Origin: Roseivirga sp. UBA6061
GTDB taxonomy: Bacteria > Bacteroidota > Bacteroidia > Cytophagales > Cyclobacteriaceae
Assembly: GCA_002427745.1 (NCBI GenBank)
Contig: DIYF01000097.1
Coordinates: forward strand, 1 to 51,109
Reading direction: 5' to 3'
Length of the DNA: 51,109 bases
The notes under the pieces were generated by a model, which was not told the DNA's origin, ran no database searches, and was given only the letters and a program-made list of their open reading frames with translations. Each line of letters starts with the position of its first letter. Positions within the stretch are counted from its first letter, which is position 1. This document shows, one piece after another, positions 1-7,858 of this stretch. A program made the position numbers and the translations under genes.

Positions 1-174
1 GGTACCGTCAGGGCTTTTTTTATGCCTGTGCTTTACTAAGCAGGAGAGAGTTCTGGTACCGATTGTGGTCACTGGTCCGGAGTACCTCTGACAAGGTAGA
101 GTTAGTTAAGTTGTTGCACCCCAGACTCTCCATTAGGGTCACTATATGCTCTCTTCAAGGCCTTCGTATACCCC

Positions 175-537
175 CATCAGGGTCTCCGCAGGGACCCTGA
201 TGAAGTGAGTGGAGACTAAATCAAGGCTGAATCACAAGAGAAGAAAACCCGATGCCGGGGCCATTGCCGGTTTTAAATACACCTTCAATCTCCAGACTTG
301 TCAGGTTTACTGATACCACCTGGCCTATGCCCTGGCAGTTGATATAGACGTATGCCGCCATCAGGGTCTCCGCAGGGACCCTGATGAAGTGAGTGGAGAC
401 TAAATCAAGGCTGAATCACAAGAGAAGAAAATCCAATGCCATCGGGGCCATTGCCGGTTTTAAATACACCCTCAATCTCCATATTTGTCAGGTTTACTGA
501 TACTACATGGCCTATGCCCTGGCAGTTGATATAGACG
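175..537. repeat. Tandem partial duplication, ~184-187 bp unit
   Basis: Two head-to-tail copies, about 175-350 and 358-537, are the same apart from a few substitutions and one 3-bp indel. Each unit begins with a 28-nt palindrome (stem CATCAGGGTC / GACCCTGATG, at 175-202 and 359-386) and continues into the 3' coding end of the beta-propeller gene that lies on the minus strand. The palindrome has no T-run on either side, so it looks more like a REP-type repeat than an intrinsic terminator. In bases 1-174 I see no gene or clear signal. Confidence 0.85.
221..350 (-). pseudogene. Remnant: C-terminal 43 codons of a YncE-like beta-propeller paralogue
   Basis: Read on the minus strand, this segment encodes the last ~42 residues of the neighbouring propeller protein and its stop codon, ending in the same GFSSLVIQP. 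It has only three substitutions (H to Q, N to S, M to L) and loses one Asp codon by an in-frame 3-bp deletion. No start codon or upstream part of the gene is present: the fragment is joined directly to the 3' hairpin of the intact gene. It is therefore a non-functional fragment. The mostly silent or conservative changes suggest either a former full-length paralogue or a partial duplication followed by drift. Confidence 0.75.
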
Positions 538-1439
538 TTTTGGTTGGTAGCTCCCACAATAAGCCCGACAGGCTGGGTATTTGAGAGGGTATTACCATTC
601 CACTCCGCACCTGTGATCCTGATGGTAGCTTTCAGCTCTTTGGTTTTGGCGTCAAAAACACTCAGATCGCCAGATACAGCATTGGGTATTACTACCGTGC
701 TGCCATCGGGACTAAACTCAACCCTGAAAGGTAGTTGCGGACTGGGAAGCTTGTGCGTAATCTCTCCACTGGCGGCATTCATCACCAGTACTTCATGGCT
801 GTTCCGGTTGGCAACCCATACCTCTGAGCCATCCGGGCTGATTCCGATCCCTTCTATACCGGGAGTGGCCTTAAAGACTTTTTCCAGCTTGTCTGACTCC
901 ACATTGAGTTTGCTTACTGTGCCATCCACAATATTCGCTGTATAGGCCATATGCCTTGATTTGTCAAGCACCACCATATGGCTGGCCCTTTGTGTGGTAG
1001 AAATGGCACCAATCACTTTTTCTTCCTTCAGAGAGACTTTAATGATCTTTTGCTGAGCCTCAGCTGTGGCAATCAGTATATCTGGCGTAAGAAAGCGAAT
1101 ACCATGGGGGCGGGTGTATTCTCCCAGTGAAATGGTCTTCGTTACTTTAAGTTGGGTGAGATCGATAATAGAAATAGAATTACCCACACTGTACTGGTCG
1201 CCATAATTGCCGACAGCAGCCAGCTTGCCATCAGCTGAAATGGCCACTTCATGTGGAGCAGTCCCCGTTTTAATCGTGGCAATCAGCTTACCGTCTTCGG
1301 CATTGAGAATACTTGCCGTATGATCTGCTTTATTCAATATCACGAGTGTGCCGGGCTCTGCAGCCAGACTGGAAAAACCAAGACAGCAGCTGAAGACTAA
1401 CATCAGCTGTACTTTTTTAATGAGTATGGTAGGTGTCAT
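405..1439 (-). CDS. Secreted YncE/YVTN-type beta-propeller protein
   Basis: A 344-residue protein with a hydrophobic signal segment near residues 10-27 (LMLVFSCCLGFSSLAA), so it is probably exported to the periplasm or surface. The rest consists of roughly 40-residue blades with recurring patterns such as GTAPHEVAISADGKLAAVGN and FSPDGSTVVIPN, typical of the YVTN/cytochrome D1-like seven-bladed beta-propellers. Family members are binding scaffolds, and no catalytic residues are visible. The start is the first ATG, and an in-frame Met about 12 codons later would also leave a signal peptide. The gene ends beside its own duplicated 3' fragment. The upstream neighbour on the same strand, an AraC regulator, is 200 nt away, so co-transcription is uncertain. 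The ligand is unknown. Confidence 0.8.
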   Translation of the reverse strand: MTPTILIKKVQLMLVFSCCLGFSSLAAEPGTLVILNKADHTASILNAEDGKLIATIKTGTAPHEVAISADGKLAAVGNYGDQYSVGNSISIIDLTQLKVTKTISLGEYTRPHGIRFLTPDILIATAEAQQKIIKVSLKEEKVIGAISTTQRASHMVVLDKSRHMAYTANIVDGTVSKLNVESDKLEKVFKATPGIEGIGISPDGSEVWVANRNSHEVLVMNAASGEITHKLPSPQLPFRVEFSPDGSTVVIPNAVSGDLSVFDAKTKELKATIRITGAEWNGNTLSNTQPVGLIVGATNQNVYINCQGIGHVVSVNLTNMEIEGVFKTGNGPDGIGFSSLVIQP

Positions 1440-1642
1440 AAGTGAATGAATTTTTGATTGTAAGCTTCATAAAGGTGAATACTGAGATCGCACTTGACAG
1501 GATGAAACCTCAAATACCTCAGATCAAATAAGTACAATCACTTCGGGAGTCATGAGGACAATTTTGCTAAAAACTCAGGGGCACTTTCAATATTATCTGA
1601 CTGGCATCAGGCAGTGCTCAATGGCAGAAGCAATAAGGGGAC

Positions 1643-2506
1643 TCAGCTTACCACGGTTTTTCTGATCTGTGAGGGAGGCTGACCAAATTGCTTTTTAAAC
1701 CTTCTGGAGAAGTACTGCTGATCGGTATAGCCGGTCTGGTAGGCAATTTCTTTAAGAGGCTGTTCACTTTGTTCTATCAGAGACCTGGCCTTTTCCATCC
1801 TGATTTTTTCCAGATAGGCACTGGGGGTACAGCCAAAAAAGTGTTTGAACAGCCGCAGAAAGTGATACTCAGAAATACAGCAGGCATCAGCCAGTTCTTT
1901 TAATTTAAACTGATAGCACAGGTTGTCATGAATGAAAGCCTGTGCCCTGAGCAGTCGCGAAAAGATCTCCTTTTTGGTATTTGCCTTCTTAAAGGGAAGT
2001 GCCTGGGCTTCCTTTTTGTAAGGAGAGATAAAGTCTCTGTAATCGCTGTGGAGTTGATTCATGCGTTCTTCCATGGCGAAAGTTTCCCCCGGACCGGTCG
2101 TGGCGATGCTGGAAAGGAGTGGGGCCAGGCGATTAATACTCCCGGGGAAGACGGCAAGGTTCATATCCAGTTGTGGTAATGGCTCCGTATCATCCTGCAG
2201 TGCCGTGGGTACTTCGTCAAGCAATCGCTCACTGAGGTCTATACAAAGCCCCTGTGTAATACTCTCTGTGGGTACCTGGGCCAGGTAGGCTTCATCTTTT
2301 TGAAGAATAAGCAGGTCTCCGGAATTGATTTTGACCAGTTGGTTGTCTACATAATACTCTTCGGTACCATAATGCACAAATTTCAGGGCCAGTCCGCTGC
2401 TATTGAGCTTTGCCGTTTCCGCCTTCTGCAAATTGGATACTCGCAGCTCTCCGTAATCTCCGCTATACCTTGTTTTAATATCGTCTCTCCAGTCGTGGTA
2501 CTCCAT
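1643..2506 (-). CDS. AraC family transcriptional regulator (cupin N-domain)
   Basis: A 287-residue cytoplasmic regulator. Residues ~25-110 form a cupin-like sensory domain (for example KFVHYGTEEYYVDNQLVKIN, then GDLLILQKDEAYLAQV). Residues ~185-285 form the double helix-turn-helix AraC domain, with LKELADACCISEYHFLRLFK and the signature AYQTGYTDQQYFSRRFKKQF. The family usually binds a small molecule in the cupin pocket and activates nearby genes. It is transcribed divergently from the esterase-peptidase-ATP-grasp arm starting at 2828. The 321-nt gap between them holds an inverted repeat at 2590-2608, so this is the natural candidate regulator of that arm. That link is inference from position only. 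The ATG at 2506 has no strong ribosome-binding site, as is common in this phylum. Confidence 0.85.
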   Translation of the reverse strand: MEYHDWRDDIKTRYSGDYGELRVSNLQKAETAKLNSSGLALKFVHYGTEEYYVDNQLVKINSGDLLILQKDEAYLAQVPTESITQGLCIDLSERLLDEVPTALQDDTEPLPQLDMNLAVFPGSINRLAPLLSSIATTGPGETFAMEERMNQLHSDYRDFISPYKKEAQALPFKKANTKKEIFSRLLRAQAFIHDNLCYQFKLKELADACCISEYHFLRLFKHFFGCTPSAYLEKIRMEKARSLIEQSEQPLKEIAYQTGYTDQQYFSRRFKKQFGQPPSQIRKTVVS

Positions 2507-2589
2507 TGTTCAGACCAACCGCAATTCTTTACTCAGTATCAGCTTAGTCAGAAAAACCGAAATTATCTATGCTTTATGGGATGACAGGG

Positions 2590-2608
2590 CCGGTCGGGGT
2601 AAGACCGG
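2590..2608. promoter_or_regulatory. Inverted repeat in the divergent gap, candidate operator
   Basis: A perfect 6-bp inverted repeat, CCGGTC / GACCGG with a 7-nt spacer GGGGTAA, lies in the 321-nt gap (2507-2827) between the divergent AraC gene and the esterase. It could be an operator or part of a leader hairpin. Apart from this and the -7-like element at 2797-2804, I see nothing else in the gap. Confidence 0.3.
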
Positions 2609-2796
2609 AGCAGGGTACGGATCTAATCCCGATTTCTCAGTACTCACGGTGTAGTAACTCCCCAAAAACAGAGGTGCGGGATTTATCGAATATGCGAGAT
2701 TTATGGAATGTCGGGAATGCAGGTCACGGGCAGAAGCGATTCAACCGATTTCAGGGAAATATTTCTACAAAACTCCCTTTTTAACAGGCATTTAGG

Positions 2797-2804
2797 TAAT
2801 TTCG
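2797..2804 (+). promoter_or_regulatory. Bacteroidota -7-like element
   Basis: TAATTTCG fits the TAnnTTTG/TTCG -7 element of the primary sigma factor of this phylum. Transcription would begin around 2810, just before the TTG start proposed at 2828. No good TTTG sits 19-20 nt upstream (only a T-rich run at 2778-2781), so the assignment is tentative. Confidence 0.35.
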
Positions 2805-2827
2805 CGCCACGAAAAAAGGACAGTGAT

Positions 2828-3583
2828 TTGAGGCCGATTATTGAGGTTTTAGAAGAGGACTATGAAATCCCTCAGTTAGGGGTAAGACGGAAGATTTCTG
2901 CCCTGCTGCCGGCAGATTATTACCAGACAGAAAAGGTCTATCCGGTACTATATCTGCAGGATGGTCAGAACCTGTTCAACCCTCATGCCCCCTTTGGAGA
3001 CTGGGCTATTGACAAGTCGCTGGAGGGGCTGGCAGCACAGGGCATGACGGACCTGATCGTGATTGCCATTGACCATGGTAACGAGGAGCGCATTTATGAG
3101 TATTCTCCCTACTACAACCCGCTCTTTGGAGAGGGGAAGGGTAACCAATACGTTTCATTTCTTACCGATACCCTCGTGCCTTATGTAAATAATCATTACC
3201 GGGTTTCTACCAGGAGGCATGATACGGGAATCGGAGGCAGCTCTATGGGGGGGCTCATCAGTTTGTATGCTGGCCTTACCGCCCCGGCTACTTTCGGTAA
3301 GTTAATGGTGTTTTCACCCAGTTTGTGGATCTCGCCCATGATCTACCATCATGCCGACCAGTGTACTCTGATGGATGGTGACGCCCTGTATTTGTATGCA
3401 GGTGGCATGGAGAGCAAGGCGCATATTCCGAATATTAAGCGGCTGGACGGTATCATGTCTCCCAAATTCAACGACCTTACCTTTGCACGATACAAGTGCT
3501 CCATTTATGAAAAGGGGCAGCATGGGGAGTATTATTGGGCCTATGAGTTCCCAAAGGCAATTAAATGGCTATATTTTAATTAA
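2828..3583 (+). CDS. Esterase D-type alpha/beta hydrolase
   Basis: A putative esterase of the PF00756 (esterase D/enterochelin esterase-like) family. It has the nucleophile elbow GGSSMGG, an oxyanion-region motif YLQDGQNLF, and a C-terminal His in EKGQHGEYYW. There is no signal peptide, so it is probably cytoplasmic. The frame is open from an ATG at 2708, but the extra 40 residues do not look like family sequence. A TTG at 2828 is preceded by AAAAAAGGA at 7-nt spacing and by a -7-like element, so I prefer it (~251 aa). The stop is 6 nt before the M17 aminopeptidase start, indicating an operon. This is one of three related esterases in the amidoligase cluster. The natural substrate is unknown; ester or thioester release of a ligated product is a guess. 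Confidence 0.8.
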   Translation: MRPIIEVLEEDYEIPQLGVRRKISALLPADYYQTEKVYPVLYLQDGQNLFNPHAPFGDWAIDKSLEGLAAQGMTDLIVIAIDHGNEERIYEYSPYYNPLFGEGKGNQYVSFLTDTLVPYVNNHYRVSTRRHDTGIGGSSMGGLISLYAGLTAPATFGKLMVFSPSLWISPMIYHHADQCTLMDGDALYLYAGGMESKAHIPNIKRLDGIMSPKFNDLTFARYKCSIYEKGQHGEYYWAYEFPKAIKWLYFN

Positions 3584-3589
3584 CAGACG

Positions 3590-5032
3590 ATGCAATTCAG
3601 AGCAGTAAAAAATACAGAAAACCCATCGGTGGTGGTACTGGGCTTCCCAAAAGGAGCGGTTGATTTTGACCTGATCAAAGGGTATACTGGTGTAGCCGGT
3701 CAGCCTGATTTTCAAGGCAACTTTAAGCAGATTATGAGCTTATACCATGTATCTGATCCGGTAAAGGTTTACCTGGTAGGACTGGGGGAAGAAAAGGAGA
3801 AGGCTCAGGCTCATGAGGCTTACCGCTGGCTGGCCCACAAGCGCAAAAAGAACTGGGGTACTGAAATCAGCATCGATTGCCGTCACCTGGACAAGGCTTA
3901 TACAGAAGCTGCCGTTTTAGGTACTACCCTGGCTACGTATGATATCGGTACTTATAAGACGGAAGAAGAGGAATTGCCGGCCTTTTATGATGATGACTTT
4001 ATGTGTACCATCATCTCAAATGAAGATGTGGTAGCAGAGATTCAGCGGGCTGAGGCTACGGCCGAATCGATGATGCAGATCATGGCTCTTGTAGACGCCC
4101 CCGGAAATGTAAAGACACCTACTTTTCTGGCCGAGTGGGCCCAAAACTCAGCGCAGACTTATGGCTATGAGTTTGATGCGCTGGAATATGAAGAACTGGT
4201 GGAAGAGGGGCTGGAAGCTTTACTGGCAGTAGGGCAGGGAAGTCAGCACGCACCTGTACTGATCAAGGTGGAGTATAAGCCTTATGGCCTCACGGGTAAT
4301 GCTCCGAAAATAGGGCTGGTAGGTAAAGGAATTACCTTTGATACGGGTGGCTTATCCATCAAGCCTTCCAACAACATGCACTATATGAAGAGTGACATGG
4401 GAGGAGCTGCGGCCGTTTTGGGCACGATCGAGCTTGCCGCCAAGCTCAAGCTGCCTGTGCATCTGGTAGGGCTGGTAGCCTCTGCAGAGAACGCGGTAGA
4501 TGCCAATAGCGTCAAGCCGGGTGATGTTATAGGTTCTTATTCCGGTAAGACGATTGAGGTGATAGATACGGATGCAGAGGGACGTCTGGTACTGGCTGAT
4601 GCCCTGAGCTATATGATTCGCAACTATGCTCCTGATTATATGATTGACCTGGCTACGCTTACGGGGAGCTCTGTCATGACTTTGGGCTACTCTGCGGGTG
4701 CCATGTTTACTCATGATGATGAGCTGGCCAGACTGGCTTCAGATTGTGGCGAAGCAAAACATGAGCGCGTCTGGAGATTACCCTTATATGACGACTTCAA
4801 GGCCGATATCCATTCAGATATTGCCGATGTAAGGAATTACAGTGGCAAACCCCTGGCCGGAGCCATTACAGCAGCTAAGTTTCTGGAGGCTTTTGTAGAA
4901 GATCATAAGCACTGGATGCACCTGGATATTGCCGGTGTTGCCTTTGGTGACAGTCCGTACTCCAAAATGAAAAGCGCCAGCGGCTATGGGGTGAGGTTGC
5001 TGCATGAACTGATTAACAGACTGATAAATTAA
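3590..5032 (+). CDS. M17 leucyl aminopeptidase family protein
   Basis: A 480-residue cytosolic metallo-aminopeptidase that removes N-terminal residues from peptides. All five metal ligands of the M17 family are visible: K246 and D251 in GKGITFDTGG, D269 in KSDMGGA, and D328 and E330 in DTDAEGRL. The spacing nearly matches E. coli PepA. The catalytic Arg is R332. The N-terminal ~160 residues form the usual, less conserved macro-like domain. The length is normal for the family. It lies 6 nt downstream of the esterase and 105 nt upstream of an ATP-grasp ligase. In this setting it may act on a dipeptide or gamma-glutamyl product rather than serve as general housekeeping, which is inference. Confidence 0.9.
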   Translation: MQFRAVKNTENPSVVVLGFPKGAVDFDLIKGYTGVAGQPDFQGNFKQIMSLYHVSDPVKVYLVGLGEEKEKAQAHEAYRWLAHKRKKNWGTEISIDCRHLDKAYTEAAVLGTTLATYDIGTYKTEEEELPAFYDDDFMCTIISNEDVVAEIQRAEATAESMMQIMALVDAPGNVKTPTFLAEWAQNSAQTYGYEFDALEYEELVEEGLEALLAVGQGSQHAPVLIKVEYKPYGLTGNAPKIGLVGKGITFDTGGLSIKPSNNMHYMKSDMGGAAAVLGTIELAAKLKLPVHLVGLVASAENAVDANSVKPGDVIGSYSGKTIEVIDTDAEGRLVLADALSYMIRNYAPDYMIDLATLTGSSVMTLGYSAGAMFTHDDELARLASDCGEAKHERVWRLPLYDDFKADIHSDIADVRNYSGKPLAGAITAAKFLEAFVEDHKHWMHLDIAGVAFGDSPYSKMKSASGYGVRLLHELINRLIN

Positions 5033-5040
5033 GCACCAGA

Positions 5041-5079
5041 AGAGGGGGCTTCCCCTCTGTATCTCCCCTTCAAGGGGAG
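5041..5079. repeat. Two adjacent intergenic hairpins
   Basis: The 105-nt gap after the aminopeptidase holds two back-to-back stem-loops: AGAGGGG-GCTT-CCCCTCT (5041-5058) and CTCCCC-TTCAA-GGGGAG (5063-5079). Neither is followed by a clear T-run. They resemble dispersed intergenic repeats of this phylum and may weaken read-through or protect the upstream mRNA end. Confidence 0.65.
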
Positions 5080-5137
5080 AAGTTTGCAATAGATATAATA
5101 CTGATTACCAGATTACTGATATACTAATCTACCGGTT

Positions 5138-6331
5138 ATGAGAACATTAAATTTCCTTTGTATCTCCACCTACTTTAAAGGAGAAGATTTTCTGAAATCC
5201 TGCCATGCCCAGGGCAATAATGTATACCTGCTTACAAAAAAAGAACTGGAGCATGAAGCCTGGCCGCATGAGTCTATTGCGGAGATTTTCTATATAGATG
5301 AATGGAATGATGAGGATGTCATGAATGGCATTGCCTATAAATTCCGTTCTATCAACTTTGATCGCTTCGTAGCGCTGGACGATTTTGATGTAGAGAAGGC
5401 TACTATGCTGCGCGAGCAGTTTCGCATGCCGGGTATGGGGCAGACTACGGGCCGTTACTTTCGCGACAAGCTGGCTATGCGTATTCAGGCACAGGATTCT
5501 AAAATCAATGTACCGGCTTTTACGGCACTCTTTAATGACGATGCTATCAACCTCTTTGCCGATACGGTTCCGGCTCCCTGGCTGATCAAACCACGCTCAG
5601 AGGCTTCGGCTACCGGCATTAAGAAGATCCACTCCAAAGATGAGCTTTGGGAAGTCATTCATAGTCTGGGAGACGACCGCTATAAGTACCTGGCAGAACG
5701 CTTCGCTCCGGGAGATGTATATCACGTTGACTCGCTTAATTATGATCGAAAGGTGCTCTTCACCAGGGTGAGCCAGTACCTGGATACTCCTTTTGAGGTT
5801 GCCCATGGCGGAGGGATTTTTCGCTCGCATACTGTGGCTTTTAATCTGAAGGACGACAAGGAATTGAAGAAGATGAACAAGCGTGTGATGAAGGCTTTCG
5901 GCATGAAAGATGGTGCCTCACATACGGAGTTTATCAAATCACATGAGACGGGTGAGTATTTCTTTTTAGAAACCAGTAGTCGGGTAGGAGGTGCCAACCT
6001 GGCCGAAATGGTGGAAGCTTCTTCTCAGATCAACCTGTGGGGAGAATGGGCCAAAATCGAAGATGCGGTACTCAAAAGCTACGACTATGAACTACCGGAA
6101 GTTCAGGATAAGTACGCGGGCATAGTGGTGTCTCTGAGCCGTTTTGAGCATCCGGATACCAGCAGCTTTACCGATGCGGAGATTGTATGGCGGATGAATA
6201 AGCCCTGGCATATTGGCCTGATTGTAGCGGCTGACACGCGGGAACGTGTTCTGGAGCTACTGGATCAGTACACACAGCGCATCTCCAATGAATTTCATGC
6301 CAGTGCTCCAGCACCAGAGAGCTCTCATTAA
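5138..6331 (+). CDS. ATP-grasp ligase domain protein
   Basis: A 397-residue ATP-grasp protein, predicted to activate a carboxylate as an acyl-phosphate and join it to an amine or thiol. The N-terminal ~115 residues form a pre-ATP-grasp Rossmann-like domain. K151 in LIKPRSEASATG is the nucleotide-binding lysine with its Gly-rich loop, YLAERFAPGDVYHVD is the adenine-contact strand, and HTEFIKS plus E278/R282 in FLETSSRVGG form the Mg-ATP site. It resembles standalone ATP-grasp enzymes related to carbamoyl-phosphate synthase and L-amino-acid ligases, but I cannot name the substrate. It follows the esterase and M17 genes on the same strand and ends convergently to the DJ-1 gene with a strong shared palindrome. 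Confidence 0.85.
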   Translation: MRTLNFLCISTYFKGEDFLKSCHAQGNNVYLLTKKELEHEAWPHESIAEIFYIDEWNDEDVMNGIAYKFRSINFDRFVALDDFDVEKATMLREQFRMPGMGQTTGRYFRDKLAMRIQAQDSKINVPAFTALFNDDAINLFADTVPAPWLIKPRSEASATGIKKIHSKDELWEVIHSLGDDRYKYLAERFAPGDVYHVDSLNYDRKVLFTRVSQYLDTPFEVAHGGGIFRSHTVAFNLKDDKELKKMNKRVMKAFGMKDGASHTEFIKSHETGEYFFLETSSRVGGANLAEMVEASSQINLWGEWAKIEDAVLKSYDYELPEVQDKYAGIVVSLSRFEHPDTSSFTDAEIVWRMNKPWHIGLIVAADTRERVLELLDQYTQRISNEFHASAPAPESSH

Positions 6332-6380
6332 GTCCTGCCCCAAAACTTAAGGTCTATAGGTGAAAATCTGAGATGGGAGT

Positions 6381-6419
6381 AATGCATGACTCATACTGAA
6401 CAAGTATGAGTCATGCATT
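6381..6419. terminator. 17-bp perfect palindrome, bidirectional terminator candidate
   Basis: A perfect 17-bp inverted repeat (6381-6397 and 6403-6419, loop GAACA) lies between the convergent ATP-grasp and DJ-1 genes. The T-run is weak on both sides (GGGGTTT on the + strand), but position and stem strength favour a shared terminator. Confidence 0.7.
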
Positions 6420-6437
6420 GGGGTTTCTGCCGTGCTA

Positions 6438-7574
6438 CTATTCCTGAATCTCTTTCTTTAGCTTTTGAGCAGACTCCGAATCTGGTTCCAGAGAGAGGCT
6501 TTTGTCGATGGAGGCTAGTGCCTTTTTGGCTTCTCCCTGCTTGTGGTAGGCTTCTGCCAGGGCTTCATGTCCTTTGGCATTTTGCGGAAAGACCTCTGTA
6601 CCAAATTCAAGCAGGGCTATACCCTTGTTCTGTGCTACTTCACCCAAATAGCCTTTGGCTGAATACATAGAGTAGCTCAGAAAAAGCTCTTCATCGAGTT
6701 GGTTGGTAGCAGCATGAGCCTTATAGAAGGCTTTGGCTTCTACGGTGCCTTCCAGAATAATGGCTTTGGCCACTGCCAGGGTGTAGCTCATATCAGTCCA
6801 CTTTCGGCTTGGGGGAGTTTTGCCCAATACCCTCACCATTTCTTCTGCCACAGAATAGGTAGAGTTCGGATTTTGGCCGGTTACCAGGCGTCCATCTACA
6901 ACAGCCTGATCGAGCATGGCAGGTGCTTCACGAAAATCAGCGCCCAGGCTGGTAAGTCTCTCCTGCAGCATAAAGGGGAGGTATTTGGCAGTTTTGGAAA
7001 AGAGCTTTTCCTCCATATCGGTAAAGGAGCTAATCTTCTTTCCCTTAATCAGTGATGATCCATCGGATAGTTTTACGTTTACTAAAGCAGCAGGTCCGTG
7101 ACAAACAGCACCTACCGTTCCTTTACTTTCATAGATTTCAGCGGTCAGCTTTGCCAGTTCTTTGCTATCGGGGAAGTCCCACATGGTTTTACCTCCGGCA
7201 AAATAGATGGCCCGGTAGTCAGCAGCCTTTGCCTGTGAGGGAGCGAGGGTGTTCTTCAGTTTACTTACATTCTCGGGGTTCGAGAGAAATTCCTTGTTTA
7301 CCTCCTTCATCTTTTCCTCAGGCTCGGCATAGGTCATGCCGCCCATGGGGCTCATAAAATCTACGGCAAACCCGCTTTCTGAGAATACCTTATAGGCTTC
7401 GGCTACTTCTGAGAGTTCATAGCCTCCGGCTACCACGGTGTCTTTACCGGCAATGGTGGCTTTTACTTCTTTATTGTTGGTAACCACAATCAGGATTTTG
7501 TCCTGTGCCGAGAGCCGTGTCGTGACTCCGAGAAACAGCAGGATAATGAGTGATAAATACTTTGTTCTTTTCAT
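6438..7574 (-). CDS. Secreted DJ-1/PfpI family protein with C-terminal TPR
   Basis: A 378-residue exported protein. Residues 1-24 are a signal peptide ending LSAQ. Residues ~27-250 are a DJ-1/PfpI (Hsp31-like, class I glutaminase fold) domain with the nucleophile elbow GAVCHGPAAL (C158), and an acidic residue in GYELSEVAEA could be the family Glu. Residues ~260-378 form a tetratricopeptide-like helical tail (GHEALAEAYHKQGEAKKALA). Relatives include glyoxalase III-type and chaperone-like proteins, and the extracytoplasmic location is unusual. The open frame begins with TTG at 7580, and the ATG at 7574 gives a better signal peptide. A membrane AraC regulator lies upstream on the same strand. 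It may be unrelated to the ligase genes it separates. Confidence 0.82.
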   Translation of the reverse strand: MKRTKYLSLIILLFLGVTTRLSAQDKILIVVTNNKEVKATIAGKDTVVAGGYELSEVAEAYKVFSESGFAVDFMSPMGGMTYAEPEEKMKEVNKEFLSNPENVSKLKNTLAPSQAKAADYRAIYFAGGKTMWDFPDSKELAKLTAEIYESKGTVGAVCHGPAALVNVKLSDGSSLIKGKKISSFTDMEEKLFSKTAKYLPFMLQERLTSLGADFREAPAMLDQAVVDGRLVTGQNPNSTYSVAEEMVRVLGKTPPSRKWTDMSYTLAVAKAIILEGTVEAKAFYKAHAATNQLDEELFLSYSMYSAKGYLGEVAQNKGIALLEFGTEVFPQNAKGHEALAEAYHKQGEAKKALASIDKSLSLEPDSESAQKLKKEIQE

Positions 7575-7627
7575 GATCAATTTGAGTTTTAATGAATTTT
7601 GAATGACCTGTTTTGTCTAAATGAAAA

Positions 7628-7744
7628 GCCATTTGATCTGGAGGTTCAGTTTTGATCCTTGTTTCCGCCCCGGTCCTGAAGGGTGTATTAAACTTATCAG
7701 ACACTCCCTTTAGGGAATAAAGGGTGGAGATTTGATCAAATGGC
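7628..7744. promoter_or_regulatory. Split 11-bp inverted repeat upstream of the DJ-1 gene
   Basis: GCCATTTGATC (7628-7638) and its exact complement GATCAAATGGC (7734-7744) are 95 nt apart in the leader of the DJ-1 gene. The right arm overlaps the palindrome TTTGATCAAA. Two half-sites of this kind suit a looping or dimeric regulator, possibly the AraC protein encoded next door. Confidence 0.35.
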
Positions 7745-7858
7745 GTTCAATTCAGGGCAAATCAATCATGGTTTTGGCTAAAAATCTACCTGTTTTATAA
7801 TCCCGAAAGACTATTTTGTTTTTGTTTTCGCTTGAAAAACAGGGAGTTATATGCCAAA

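Noticed and set aside
175..537. CRISPR or phage attachment repeat
   Set aside because: Only two copies, without spacers of regular length, and one copy is a gene tail.
544..945. 133-residue open frame on the + strand, antisense to the beta-propeller gene
   Set aside because: Shadow of a well-supported gene in the other frame; no family pattern or start signal.
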